Positions 25,263 to 38,935 of a stretch of 64,000 nucleotides of DNA are shown piece after piece. The stretch comes from Odiellus spinosus. Taxonomy: Eukaryota; Arthropoda; Arachnida; Opiliones; Phalangiidae. The stretch's first letter is position 1. Every line of letters starts with the position of its first letter. The position numbers and the translations under genes were made by a program. The stretch is from assembly GCA_963920705.1 (NCBI GenBank), contig OY987237.1, positions 16,956,601 through 17,020,600 of the forward strand. The letters are read 5' to 3'. The notes under the pieces were generated by a model that made no database searches, had not been told where the DNA came from, and saw only the letters and a list, made by a program, of their open reading frames with translations.

Positions 25263-28200
25263 TTAGTCGGCTTCTTGGGTCTCGACGGTGTCCGTTTGGT
25301 GGTCCGGGGGTTCGTTGTCGGGGGGCGTGTCCGTCTCCGGGGGTTCTACGTGTTGGTGGCCCGTTTCGGGATAAGGGGGCGATTCGTCCTCTTCCGTTTC
25401 GGCCTTGACGGGTAGAATGTAGAACTGGACGCTTCTCTGTTTCCGTTTCTTGCCTCGCCGCGCGCGACCTTTTCTGTTTAAGCCGATGTACAATTGGCGA
25501 CGTTTTCGCGAGAACTTTCTCGAACTGTACACGAATGTTTTAGTTTCCAAATATTCTTCGACGAACACGCACTCCGCGTTTCTCCGTCTCTGAAACGAAA
25601 TTAAATTCTGATCAATCGAAATGCTGGTTTTCCTTCTCGGAAATATTTTCTAATGTCCGAATTGGTTTTTAGGCCTCTCTTGGGGGATGAAAAATGGTTA
25701 AAATTGTACTCGTTGAGGGACTCGATTAGCGTCGAAGCCAAATTCTTTTCACCCTAAAGCCGGTCCTAATAAAATTCTTCGATAATAAATCAAGCCTAGT
25801 GGATTTAGCGCGGGGGAATTTATCAGACGTCATATTTTCTCTGGCGGTAAAGCGCCTGTCCCGCGATTTATAACATTTTTTTTTCTCTGTCGGGTCGTCG
25901 ATGGGCGATGATTTATTAATTTCTTCCAAGAGGGTCCGTGTCGAAAAAAAAAAGTTGTTGGCCAAAAAAACTCGATTCTTTTCGCCCTATTCGGCTAAAG
26001 AGCAAAAAATGTCTAGCTAGCGCGGTTTTGACATCTTCCCTACGTGACGAGAAGATGGTGCAAGACGATCCACCATCGACTCAACGCGTGACTACTCGTG
26101 GGAGGAGGAGGAGGAGGAGGAGGGATGCTTATTATATATTGGTATTCCGGTCTCGATCCGGCCGGAAGACTTCTATAAGAGCGAACCCGTAATAAGCGTA
26201 GAATTCTTCGAAACCCTAATCCCCCCTCTTTCTCGACCAAGCCAAACTCACTTACTTTTTATCGTTCTCGAGTGTATAAAAGAAAAATAAGTGTCTAACA
26301 CCCCCCCCCCTCCATCCGCCTCTATCCCTTCCCTCCCTCCCTCCCTCCGCCCGCCATCCAGGATTATCTCCTCCTTTCCCATGGATAGAAACGCTCCAAC
26401 TCTATCTAAGATGGATAATCCTCTATCTTGGCTTCTTCCAACAAACTCACTCTTAGAAACAAAATATTTTACAGCCTACGAATGTTCGAGATAAAGTTCG
26501 AACGCGAGATACTTTCATTTGGCCAAAGGGCTGTACCGAGATATAAACCTATCACCAGGAGCTTATAACAAACGTCACTTGTTATGGGGGTAACTTAACT
26601 ATTTTCGATGTTGGTATTCGGATCAACTGAGGTTTCCCGAGTTTGCCAGCGACACTTAAGCCTTTTTAACTTCCGACTCGAAGTTAAAATGTTAGTAGTG
26701 TCTTAGATATCATCGGTTCTTGTCGTTACTGAGTTTGAACTTGGCGTGTCCTCCCTATTTCGCCGGGTACGTTATAAACTCGCGGTATCGCTCGACAGAC
26801 TAAAGCTAGCGCCGTTACTTTTAATTCGATAAATTAAGTTTTCAAACTAGTCTCGGGTCCTTAACGGGTGAAAACCGAGTCACTCCGGTATTCTCGGAGG
26901 CACCTTCTAAAGAATGGTTCTCTTAACCTTGGGAAATATAGAGGGGGGTTCTATAGCTATATATTTTGACGTAACGTCCTAACGGTGTTGATGAAGAATG
27001 TGTCGGTTGCGTGAGAAAGGAGAGGCGCTTGTTGAAAAATTCATTTGTCCGATGATAATATATAGATGGTAGATTGTTATTTACGCGGAGTCGAGCGCGT
27101 GACGCGGTGGGGTGATGAGAAACGAACTGGATTCGACGCCTTCCTAAGTAGGTCACTCAGTCAATCGCGCCAACAAGAATTATTTCTTCGTTGAAAAGCG
27201 GCGTTTTATCTCGAAATTTGATTTGGTTCGCGCCGCGTGTCGGCGGGGCCCCGTTTCTCGGGCCTCTAAACGGAATTGACGGGCCAACGGCTACGAGGCC
27301 CCAACCACCCGCCATTGTCTCGAGAGCGAAATTGACGCCTGTCTAAGCAAATATAGCGATAAAGCTCCGGATTCCTAAGCATAATTCGAGTTGACCCCGC
27401 CTTTGGCTTCCCGCGCGGAGGATACCCCAACGGACCATCTAGCAACCCGCCAGGGGGCCCGACACCCAAATATTTTCCACTTATTTATTTCCTCGGCCAG
27501 CGGTTCGCCTCCCCGTTCATCTACCTATCTATCTAGGAAGGGCGCGTTCGCGCTAGAAAGATCATCTAGCGAATCTTGGAATAAGCGGACGTTAAAACAA
27601 TTTTGAAAAGCCGAGACCTCGAGGAGGATGAAACGCCTTTTCTTTCTAGACCATTAATTCCTTAAGAACGAATGAGATTAAAGTACCTTGTCGACAGACA
27701 TTTCAAAAGTATCCGCTAAACAGATCATTTTCCTATCTAACAGCGGCCACATATCCTCGTAACTACATGGTCTACATCGTGTCCCCCGTACCCACACACT
27801 CCACTCCACTCCACACTATGGCGCTCGCGTTACAGACACGAATTTTGAATATTAGAACGCGCTGTTTCTGGGATGGAGGTCCGCGTGTTTTCAATAGGAC
27901 AAAACAATTTGGTTTCTCCGACGCTTAAAATTTTCTCCCCGATTGACCAATCTATAGCTATAAAGAAGCTAGCTCTGATATAGCGCGAACGAAGCTTAGA
28001 TTCGTATGTTAGGGGTGGGGGGGGGGGCGTCGTGGGTTGGGCTTATCTTTCATTAAAGATTGATCCGATAATTTTGGCGGGCTGATATCTTGTCCCCATC
28101 GATCGCTCGTCAAATTTCGATTCCTTCTCGATGTTGGCCCACCTACGTTTCTCTCTCTCTCTCTCTCTGTTTCTCTCCGAGGGCGGCTGAGTACTCTTCG

Positions 28201-31200
28201 CCTTATTTTAATTTAATTATATCGCTTGTTTTCTCGGAAAGGAAGGAAGGAGGGGGGTGGGGGAAGGGGGCGTTACGATAGTTAGCGGGTCGCGTCCTCT
28301 ATTATTTCGGGAAGAGACGAGCTTGCCAAAATTACATCACGCCAGACAAACACGCGGCGCTTATAGACATCATCGAGTCACCCGCCATTCTCACTTCGTT
28401 TAGTTCTATTACGTCTAATTCTAACGGATACGAAGATAGAAGATGTAGAGGCTTCGCGCTAATTGACAACTCCGGCTGAATCTCCATTCTGGAGAACGGT
28501 CGCGTAGGGCGTACTAAAGGTCTCTCCGACTCCTACCAGTCTTCATTCGCGCGGTGACTTCTAATTTCAGCCGCGCGAACAACGACAAACTACCGTTATT
28601 TTCGACAACGACGTACGATTCTCCCTTAAGCCACTTTCACACGCCCGAGGACCAGAGTAGGGAACCCCAAATTTGGGAAAGTTCGAATTTTAAAAATTCG
28701 TAACTTTAGTTTGACCCGCTCGAATTAAGGTTTCTAGGGCGCGTTTTGTTGACGCCATATCGGGCTATTGGGTTAAAACAGTTTGGACACTCTAGGAAAA
28801 GATACGACGCTAATTAGCCCACTCCCTAATTTCACTTTTTAATTATAAGGGAGTTTTAGGGCTCGGGAAATAAGATTCGACTTGGAAAAAAACCTACATT
28901 TACGCGAAAGGCTTCAACGTCTCTGAACAAAAATTGTCCAGGAATTCGTGTGAAAAACATTATTTTAAATTAGGTACGAGGGACTAAACCCGCTCAGTCT
29001 ATATTTCTTCCCACATTCCTAAGGAACCTTTGGGTTCTTTATATTTCAAATCTTCCCAAAATAATTCCAATTTTGTTTCTGCAATTTTTGGAGTCGGTAT
29101 TTTTTCTAGCACCGTTCTTTAACTCGGCTCGGCTTCGTCGAGTTCTGATGGGTTTTTTTTTTATTATTTTTTTTTTCGTCTAGATGGTGTCTCTCCCGCG
29201 TCGGCGGAAATGTTTCGTTGTTTTTATATAGGGTAGACTTGGCCTATTTATATCTCTCTTGGTTCGGACGCCGCTGTAATATATTAAGAAAGGGGTTTTT
29301 ATAGCGTCAAGCTTACGTTCTACCCAAATACCATATAAGAAGCTATTTAGGGACTCTCTCTCTTATAATAGCGTCTTTATTACGAGCGAAATTAATTTAA
29401 CGTAATCGTCGGTTCACCGGAAACCTTAATCAAACGGGTGTTTCCGCCAATTAATTCATTACCTCCTTCAACCCTTTCGCTTCTTCGTCTCCGTCTCAAC
29501 TCCCGAGCTTACTCGAGGCTCTAATCGCTATTATTATCATTTTTAATATTCGTCTTTTTGAGCGAACCTAATTTTGTCCGGGGGCCACGCGTTGTTATCC
29601 AGCTATCACCTAAGACTATTAAACGATGGATAGATAAGCGAACTTGGAGCCTGGGTGTTATTATTATTATTATTAGGGTTGGTGGGCGGCCCGCTCGCGT
29701 TGTCTAATTGTTAGGAATCTTACCGATCCGTACATCTTTCCTTTCCTGTTCATGCAGACGTAGTTTCCACCGGGCGTTGCGCTCCGAATACTGACCAGTT
29801 TCACCGCTACTCGCAACATTTCCAATATCGCTATCAGTATCGCCAACGGAAACGGACGGACAAAAAAAAAAAAAAAAAAAAAGAACAGAGAGAGAGAGAG
29901 AGAGACAAAGAGAAATAAAAAGCAAAAATAAATATTTTAAATTCAGATTCGTATCAAAAGTCTATAACTATATGCCATAAAAGTAAACAGCGCCCCTTAG
30001 CTTAATTTCTCCTTGCAGAGTATCGCTTCCTTCGTGGACTGCGGCCGCTAGAGTGGGGTCTCGAATCAGAATCTGTCTGTACATTTAGCTTACCGTTTGC
30101 TGATAGGATTAATCTACGGGGCGTTGTTTACTTCTATGGAATAAAGTCATCGACTTTTGGTATGAAATAATAGGAAAATAAGTTAATAACGGATTAAATG
30201 GCCTTTAAAGGGAGAGAACTGACATTTTCTATATAAGCGGAACGTCGTTAAAATGGCTAAAAGATAAGTTTATATGGGTTTTTAAGGCGCTACCGTAATA
30301 ACGTTGCTATAACGAATAGAGAGAGCGTCCTTATTAACCGCGCCAGCGGGAGAAAAACCGGAAAATTTGACGCGAGCTCATTTTGATAAGATTCCGCGTT
30401 TCGCTCGTAAAAAGCGTTTATCGTTTTCAATTGGCCATTTTCCCAAATTTCTCAACCGGAAAAAAATCCCATTCTAATTGAGCTATAAAAATTCCCAAGA
30501 TGACTTTGTACTTCTACTCTGGCCATTTAATGGAATCGAAGGGGTCGCGACCCCTCCATTAATTCGAGGAAGGGAGCTTTCGTTATTTCGGGGTTTCTGA
30601 CCTTTGTCCTCGCATTCCCGAAGGGGACATTCCCCAATTATAACCTTACCGCGATTCCCTCAAATATACTTTATCCTTTTTCTAGGCAATTTGACCCGAC
30701 TCGCGTTAAAAAGACGCTCTGACCCAAGGTGTAGAGGTCGAGCTTCTTGGACGAGATAATCCGCCAATATTTGGATAATCACTTAATTATTTAAAAATTA
30801 ATTAAATATTAAATTATATAATTGGACGGTAACTTCCAAGTTTAAACGTATCGATGTTGGCGTAATTGAAGACTCCGCGAGTATTTGCCAATGGGGAGGA
30901 GGGGGATTTATGACGTCACTTTAAAGCCGCGTTCGCGCTAGAGAGTTTCAAACGGTTTAGAATATTGAAATCGACTTCGAAAGAAAATTGTTTTTTAGCT
31001 ATACGAAATCAGCTCTACAGTTGAACCCTCGATTTTCTAATTTGACCTTTCCAAATCGGTTTCGAGTCTCTAGCGTGAACGCGCTTATCTATCAGGAGCG
31101 CGCGGTTAATCAATTCTTGGTGAAATCGAATGTCGAGGGATTCTAGGTAGAGTAATTAATGCCGGTGTCCTCGTAGGACACTCGTAATTATTCTTTGGTC

Positions 31201-34200
31201 TCCTATAGAGATTCTATTGGGGATTAAACCGCGCTAATAGCGTATAGCTGACAATGACATATATATCTATAATCGAGCCATTGTCATTCGGGCTGGATTT
31301 ATTGCCGAGGTAAATGACTTTCGACCTCGATCTTGGCGTTGAATTTAAAGGACCCACCCAACTACCCGCTATTCTCGCGCGTTCCAACGAGGAAGAAAAT
31401 AAGATAAATTATTATAAAATCCCGCTCCCCCGACCATAACCATTATATTTCTAGCCAATAAAAGGGTTACGTTAACATTTTTTTAAACTTGAAAAGTGAT
31501 AAAAAAGCCATTAATCTCCGCACCATGATCGAAATTTCATACGCTTCTAGTATTAGACGCGCGTTTTTAGCTTTTAAACTTCTTATTTTATTCGTAGTTC
31601 TATTTATTTTTGCGCTATTTATTGTTAAGCGTATCAATAAGTGTATATATTTATGGCCCGTTCGTTGAAAAACCAATAATGATTTGGATGTTCCTCATCT
31701 TCTCCCCCGCGTTCGTTAAATAAGGAAGACTGCCACTTTTCCCGAGTTGAAGTTCGCTCTCTCTTTCTTTATTTCGAGATCTGTATATATGTAGGGTAGG
31801 GTAGGGTACTATAGGTACGCGGTTTGTAAGACTAATATTTGAACGAGAGCGAATCGGTGTTTTCGAGTACGTATATTATAGCGCGTTGTTTAAAAAAATA
31901 TTTGCGAGTGTTATCTTGTCTCGGGCGGGCCTCTTCGTCATTCGCGCTAGTCTAGCCGTCGCGAGATGTTAGCTATTGGCACCGAACGCTACAATTATAT
32001 AGCAAACCGCGAGTCTCCCAGTTAAAGCTACTTTCACGCTAGAGACTTCAATTTTGCTCCGCTTTCGATAAATACCCGTTGGAATATCGTTCCGTTTATC
32101 GCGGATTTACGATAAAACGAGCCGCCTTTAAATCGATTTCGATTCGTTAAGAAACTCTAGGCGTATAAGCGAATTAAAAGCTCGTACGTCGGGCGAAACG
32201 GGCGCGTTTTTATCCACTCCATAATCAAATTTATATATTGTAGTCGTAATTTGACAATGACTAGCGAAGGATGTTTTAGGACTGACACTCGAGTTGAAAG
32301 TCCATTTAGAAAAGCGTGTAAGAGGGGATTACGAGAACTGTTCAGGGGTTTTTTTTTTTTTTGGCAACTGAACGATGAAGGACTAGAAGACACCGCGTGT
32401 CAGACAAATAGAATCCTGATTTTTTTCGTTACTTTTATCTTTTTTTTTTTTTTTCCCAGGTTGACAATTCCCCAATCCTAGCGTATCCTCCGCGCTATGG
32501 TCGTTCGACTTATCGCGACCAATATAGCGTCCCTATAGCTTCCGAGTAGATAGATTAGAGAGTAAGAATTGGTCCGCCTTATGGCGTATTAATTCGGTTG
32601 AGTCGAACGGCCGGGAAGACATTCGTCTTTAGACTCGACGCGCGCGTATAAAGCGAAATTACGTCGGATCTTGTAGTAATACCGAGTCGTTTATTTTGGA
32701 ATCTCTCTCCCGCGCGCCTACACTATCTATCTATCTACCTCGATCTTTCAAAGGGCGCGACTCTCCTTCCAGAAATTCATTTCGGCTTTATTTCTAATTA
32801 TTTGTATCTTTATTCGTGATTTCAAATGATATCCAGCGCGGGAAGTTCTACGATACATCAATCAATGTCATCGAAATATTGGACTGATTAACTATCCAAA
32901 TATTTTGCGGATTATCTCGTCCAAATTATAATACGACTCCCCTTTTTAATTCCGAATAAATTTCGCCTTGAAATTTATTTATTAATTGAAATTTTCTAGG
33001 AACTAGTTCTGCCCTTTAAGAACGTATTTTTTTTTGTTAGTTTTTACTTCCGGGGGGTTTAAACTTGACCCTTCCGCTTGTTCGAAATTGCGGGCGCGAC
33101 TCCGCCAGGAAGAAAGACTCTAGCGTATAGTTCTCGGGACTGCGCCCACATCCCCCTAACAACCTTAATTACTTAATTGTCTCTCGTTTTCGTGAGCGTA
33201 TTCTTGGGGGGATTTTAATTCATTTTTTTCTCCTTCAAAAGAGAGCTATTAATTTTCGCGCCCGGAAATATTTGTTTTAAGAATTAGGCGTAATTTCCGT
33301 ATAGAATCTTCAGGAGGGTTTCAGCCGGATTAATCCGCGTTTCGAGAAAAACTTTTAGGCGTTCCAACCCGAGTAAGCGGACCCTAGCTGCACTTGGCGT
33401 TTTATTTCCCCGTTCACCTTTATTGCTCTGATTATTGCGGGTGAAACGTAATTTTAATAACGGTTAATTTCTTATTTAATAGTTTCTTAAAAAAGTTTAA
33501 TATCTTGTTTTTGTTTCAATATGAAGTGGCATTGACCTCTCCCTCTCTCTCTCTCCCTCTCTCGGCGCCCCGATGAATTAATTCGGTTTTAGCTCGAATA
33601 CTTTAAGCTCCGTTCCTTCGGACGTAAATCCGTTTTTATCGAATCACTCCCGAGAATAAAATGTGTCCAAATTAGCTTTCATTTTCGATCAAATAATAGC
33701 TATATCCACTCTCTCGTAAAACTTAAGAGAATAGGCCCCCTTCTTCGAGTCCCCGCCGCATCGAGAGCGGCGCCCTCTACGTTACGAGTATACCAAATAA
33801 TACCTGGGCTAATTTAATTTACTAGGAAGTGGCGACTTTACCCCGTTAGTTTTCCAGATCTCGCCCAATTGACCCCTAGCCAATCATTAAGAACGCGTTT
33901 TTTTAGGCGGGGTGGGATCCCGTATTGTTAAAGTTGGACTATCCCTTTAAACTCGAAGGCGGTTGGTTTAAAGCTTAATAGATCCATAGCGGCCCGGCTA
34001 ATTATTATCGGAGGTAATTAAGATCCCCCCCCCCCCCCGAGGTCAACGAACCGACGTTTAAATTCCTATTAAACGCTAGAATTAAAGACATTTCCCGAAT
34101 GTAACTCGTAGAAGTTAATAGCGTTGGAGCTACGGGAGAGCGATTTGGCAACGAAGGCGGAAGTGTCCGCGAAAATCGCCCTATCATCATCCTATTGGGT

Positions 34201-37200
34201 AATTCTCGCGCGGATCAACCAAAAAAATTTAAATTTTGAACCCCACCCTCGACGAAAACCATCTTTCGTTTCTAGGGTTTTTTGGGCCATAAAAGAAGAT
34301 TCCGAAAGTTTTATAGCGATCGGGCGAGCCATTTTTGAGATACAAGCGTTGGTCATTTTAGAGAAAATGACCACCACCCCTAAAGCGCTTTTAATTTTAT
34401 CTCAGCCGCTATTTGTCGTAAACGATCGTGTAAGAGCTTATTTTAAAGACTTTTTAGAGCCAAAAAAGAATATTACGTCTAATTGTTCATCCGGATAATA
34501 TTTAAAACATTATCAGTTTTCAAAATCTTTGAACTTTGATTTTGACCTTTCACTAAAATTAAAGGTCAAAAATTTGGTCATTTTCGTAATCCTCGCCCTC
34601 TAATGCGCACGAATCACTTAAAATTCCCATGCCGTATTTTTTGTTCCCGAGATATCGATTTTTGAAATCGTTTATGACGAATAGCGGCTGAGATAAATTT
34701 AAAAACGCTTTAGGAGTGGTGGTCGTTTTCTCTAAAATGACCAACGCTGTATCTCAAAAATTGGCTCGCCCGATCGCTATAAAACTTTCGGAATCTTCTT
34801 CTATGGCCGCGCGGGCCAATCCTAGAGCGTACCAGAGTCGCGGGCTGAGCGAGTATCGGGCTTACCTCATTTTAGGTTCGCGAGCCCTTAAAGGGAGAAT
34901 GAAATTCTCCCGAAACGATTTAGCCAAAATTAACAAAGTCTGTCTACGCGTACTTTAATGACGAGATATTAACTCTCCGCGGATCCTCGCTAAGCCTTTT
35001 CAATTTGAAACTGAGGATTTGTTAGTAAATGTTTTTATCCGTGGGAATAAGTTGGCTTATTGAATGGTCGCTCACCGGACAGGGTTGAGTATTCTCTTTA
35101 AGAGTTTAAATCATTTCCATTCTGGATGTGGATGGTGGAACGGGGGGGCGGGGTGTGGGGGGCGTTCTTGTAGTTCATCGATTCGTTCGCAATCTGTGTT
35201 TATTTTCTCGCTTAGCGGTATATTCGTTTCCCCGTTCCATCTAGATCGTCGGGCCTCACTATTTATTCCTATTTTGGCGGGGCGCTCGATCCTTAACCGC
35301 TACTCTACTTCATACCCTATACGTATAACGCCGCGCTCGCTCGTAAAGTTTAGACTTATAAAGATCACGGAGTCATTTTATACAGTTTTCAACTTCCGTA
35401 TCTACATCCGTACCGCCATAAGTAACGCCCGACACTATAAGTATAGTCAGAGAAGCGGCCATACACTCCGCAACTACCAAAGCTAAACTCTTCGCGCTTT
35501 ATCAAAGCTGACGCGTTTGTTTTAGGCGAGTAAGTGAACCCGCTCGACCGTTTTCTGACCGTTTTACGCCGAACGTAAAAGTCATTGAAAAGTTTCTTCT
35601 CTAAAAGTATCATATTTCGCGACAACCGAAGCGAAAATACATTTTTATTCGTTTTATCGACATTTTCGAGTAGAATTTTAACTCGTGTTTAAAACGTAGG
35701 GTTGATGGCCGCAGACGCCGCTTTAAGTCAGAGCCCATAAACTTGGGGATTTTAATCAAATTTACAAGAAAAAAAAAACCTCCATCGCCCTAAGCGTAAA
35801 TGTCTTCAAATATCGTATTTCTCTCTCCAATCAATTTGAATTATTTAATTTTTTTATTTTTCTTTGTAAACGCTCGCTTCGTTCTTTCTTACTTGGGGGA
35901 AGAATTGAATACTTGTGGCGTTTGGAATTTGTCTCAATCGTGATTAAGCTTGAACGCGTCTTTGTCGGATTTGAGTCAAACTCGTTAAATTAAATCTGAT
36001 TCTATTTTCTAAGCTAGACCCTTAATATAATAGATCGTGGGAAAGTTTAGGCGGATTCCTATCAAACTGTAAAACCGAAAATATGAGCGCGATAATTGAC
36101 GCCAAAATAGGGCGTTTTTGGCGGGAAGAACTAGTTTTATTCCCATAACGTATCTCGAGCCTAACAGGATATTTTATAAAGCACCCCTTGACGCGCGCGA
36201 AAATATTTCCAAAAGGGTAGAGTCGAAGGAATCGAATTCAAGTCACCCTGTCACTCGGAAATTATTTATGTTTTTTTCGAATGACAACATTTCGGAGCTA
36301 ATTACTTCGTCATCGGGACGACTCCCGATTCCACGACGAAGTAATTACCTCGGAAACGTTCTCATTCGATAAGATTTCTTGATAAGTACCTTCCCCCTCG
36401 CGATGGGTTTATTCGGAGAACGCGTTAGCGTTCTACGTTACGGGCCATTGATGAACTCTAATACTATTTCAATTTTCTTAATTTGGAAATAACTCAATAT
36501 CGAATGAAATCGCTCCATTTTTTTTCTCATTGAAATTGAAATAGATCCGTTTGTAGCGTTTCACTATGAGCTCTTTCGTCGCGATATTTGCTCGTTGTTG
36601 CAATTATTATTATTGATGATAGAAAACGCGTTTTAAATATATATCTCAACTATATAGGTCTAATATATCTTTGTAGCAAAATCGTCTCGGGGGTTTACCC
36701 TTCGAGAAAGGTTTATTTGCCGGGGGGTGAAGATATTCTCCCGAGAGAAACAATATTATTATAGGGTTTATCGAATCTAAATTGACCTTGAAAAGTGTCT
36801 AGCTGGCGGTGGGCGGAAGCCGACTATCAATCTTAGTTAAAATGGGACTAGCGCGTTTAGAATAAAGATAAGAGGAATGTGTCAGGGGGGGGGGGGGCGA
36901 TAGGACGCGTGACGTAACCGAAGATCGATCACTCTTCAATTTCATCGTCTATTAAGATAGTATTTAGGCTTTTCGCGCTACTAGTCTTTTAACGATAGAC
37001 CTCGAGTTAAATTATTGGCCCCGCTATAAAATATATCCTTTTCCAATCCATCGGTACCCCCCAATCTCGATCCAATTTGACATGTTCGAACGAAACAACC
37101 CTTTTTTTTTTTTTCTTGTCGCGAGTAATTGGCGTTGAGGCATCGCGGCGTTCGAGTACCTTCTTTAGTAGCGGGTCCGTTTTTATCTAAACTCGTCTCG

Positions 37201-38900
37201 CCCCCATCCGTTTGAATCGTGCCGGGTCATTTCGATTTTTGGCGTAGTCCTATCTTTATCTCGAATCAACTTCGTACCCAATATCTGCCGTATATATTTC
37301 TTTCAACCCTTTTCGTTGAAATTTACGGCTAATTTTGTATCTAAACTAGCCAGGGCTATAAAGATATATGTCCCCTCTAAACCTCTCTAAACGCGCGTAG
37401 AATATAATCACCTCGAAAATAATCTAAAAAAAATGTCACCCCTCCCCAACCAAATTGCCTACTTCTTTTTACGTACTTCTGATCGAGTTTAAAATTCTTA
37501 GAAGATTAGGAGCGTACTCGAAAGCGTGATTAGGGGATTATAATAACGCCCCGATTCAAATTTAATAGTTCTTAACGTTCCTAATCTCCGGATCAGTCTG
37601 GCCGAATATATTTAAAGAGTGTCTTTCCCAGCCCCATCAATCGAGTTTTAAGCGGGGTATCCCTCCGCCTTAGCTTCGACTCGTTTTCGCGGTTCATCGT
37701 AATAATTCAGACGCCACCAATCCGAATATTTAAAGCGACTTTGCCACCATTTTCTTTTTCCCACAATCTTTACGGATTATATCTAACGAATTTTACGCCA
37801 CCGATTAAAATAAAGAAAAAGGTACGTCTGTCTGTCGGTCAGGAACGCCACGTTAGCGACTTCGTTGGGAAAAAGTAGTTCGGGGAAACTCCCTTTATTT
37901 CAAACGCGTTGTTTTAAATTAGAAACGCTCGAGATTAATTTCGAGTTTGAATTTTATTTATTTAACGAGAGACGAAATTTCAATTAAGCTTATTTTAATT
38001 AATAATAGTTAATATTCTGATCGCGCGGAAATTGGGGGACAGAGTCGCTTTAAAAGAAGAAAAACTCTTTTTTTTTAATCGCGTTTTTATTCGAATGATT
38101 TTTTTTCAAAAGAGAGGGATTTTTTCGTAGCTGTCGCCGTGACTCGAGATTAAAATGGGAATATTTCGAATAATTAATTTTCAAGGGCAACTGAAAAAGA
38201 ATGGCCAATATTAAAAAATGAGAGATAGGTTCGACAGGCGATGTCAGTGACCCCGAGATCAAATCCAAAAAATTGGAGTTATCCTCCCATGGCGTGACCA
38301 AACTTCGAGAGCGGCCGCCGTCTAATTGTAAAGCGTCGTTCGCCCGGGCCATTTCCGCATTTCGACACTCAATTTTTGCCCGCGTCTTTTAACGCGGGTT
38401 AACTGATTTGGGAATTTTAAATTCCAAATAATTGAACCTCGAAGAAGGAGCTCGAAATTGATTACGTAACGTTACGCGCCGATAATGAAAAATAGGTCGT
38501 TCCCCGGGCCAAGAGAGAGAAAGTGACGGGAACTCGGTCACTCTCTTAGGAATTGGGGGATACTGAACGGTTATTTTAAAACAAAACACCGCCAGGAAAT
38601 CTACTGGTCCGTACGCGCGCGTGAACATTGTCAGTGTCGTGCCAATTACGATACGATAAGTAATTTGTGACGTAAAGATATTGTAAGTTATTCGATAATG
38701 TCGTAAGGAATCGGTTTCGGCGTGATCCCTATTCCTCCACCTCTCTCTTAAAGAGTCTTCAGTTTTGTTTACGATATCTCGAGTAAGATCATTACGCTCC
38801 CGACGTCATAGGACCTTGAAATTTCCCCGTTGCTTTTTCAATCGAAAAAAAAAAAAAAGGGTTAAGTGCCGATCGTCACGTAGACCACTAGAGCAACCAG

Positions 38901-38935
<35 letters not shown>

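Noticed and set aside
26291..26494. Minus-strand reading near 26.4 kb (VGAFLSMGK) as FGF exon 2
   Set aside because: Spacing of conserved residues is off by one, there is no donor site in place, and it runs into a low-complexity CCTCC tract. The true exon 2 is at 29830-29724.
27690..27828. Open minus-strand stretch reading CSYEDMWPLLDRKMICLADTF
   Set aside because: About 45 codons with a possible GTACTT donor but no FGF features or known family; such a length is expected by chance.
35064..35486. 140-codon plus-strand ORF in FGF intron 1
   Set aside because: It starts with ATG, but its composition is irregular (Arg, Ser, Ile), it has no domain features and it lies in repeat-rich intron sequence.
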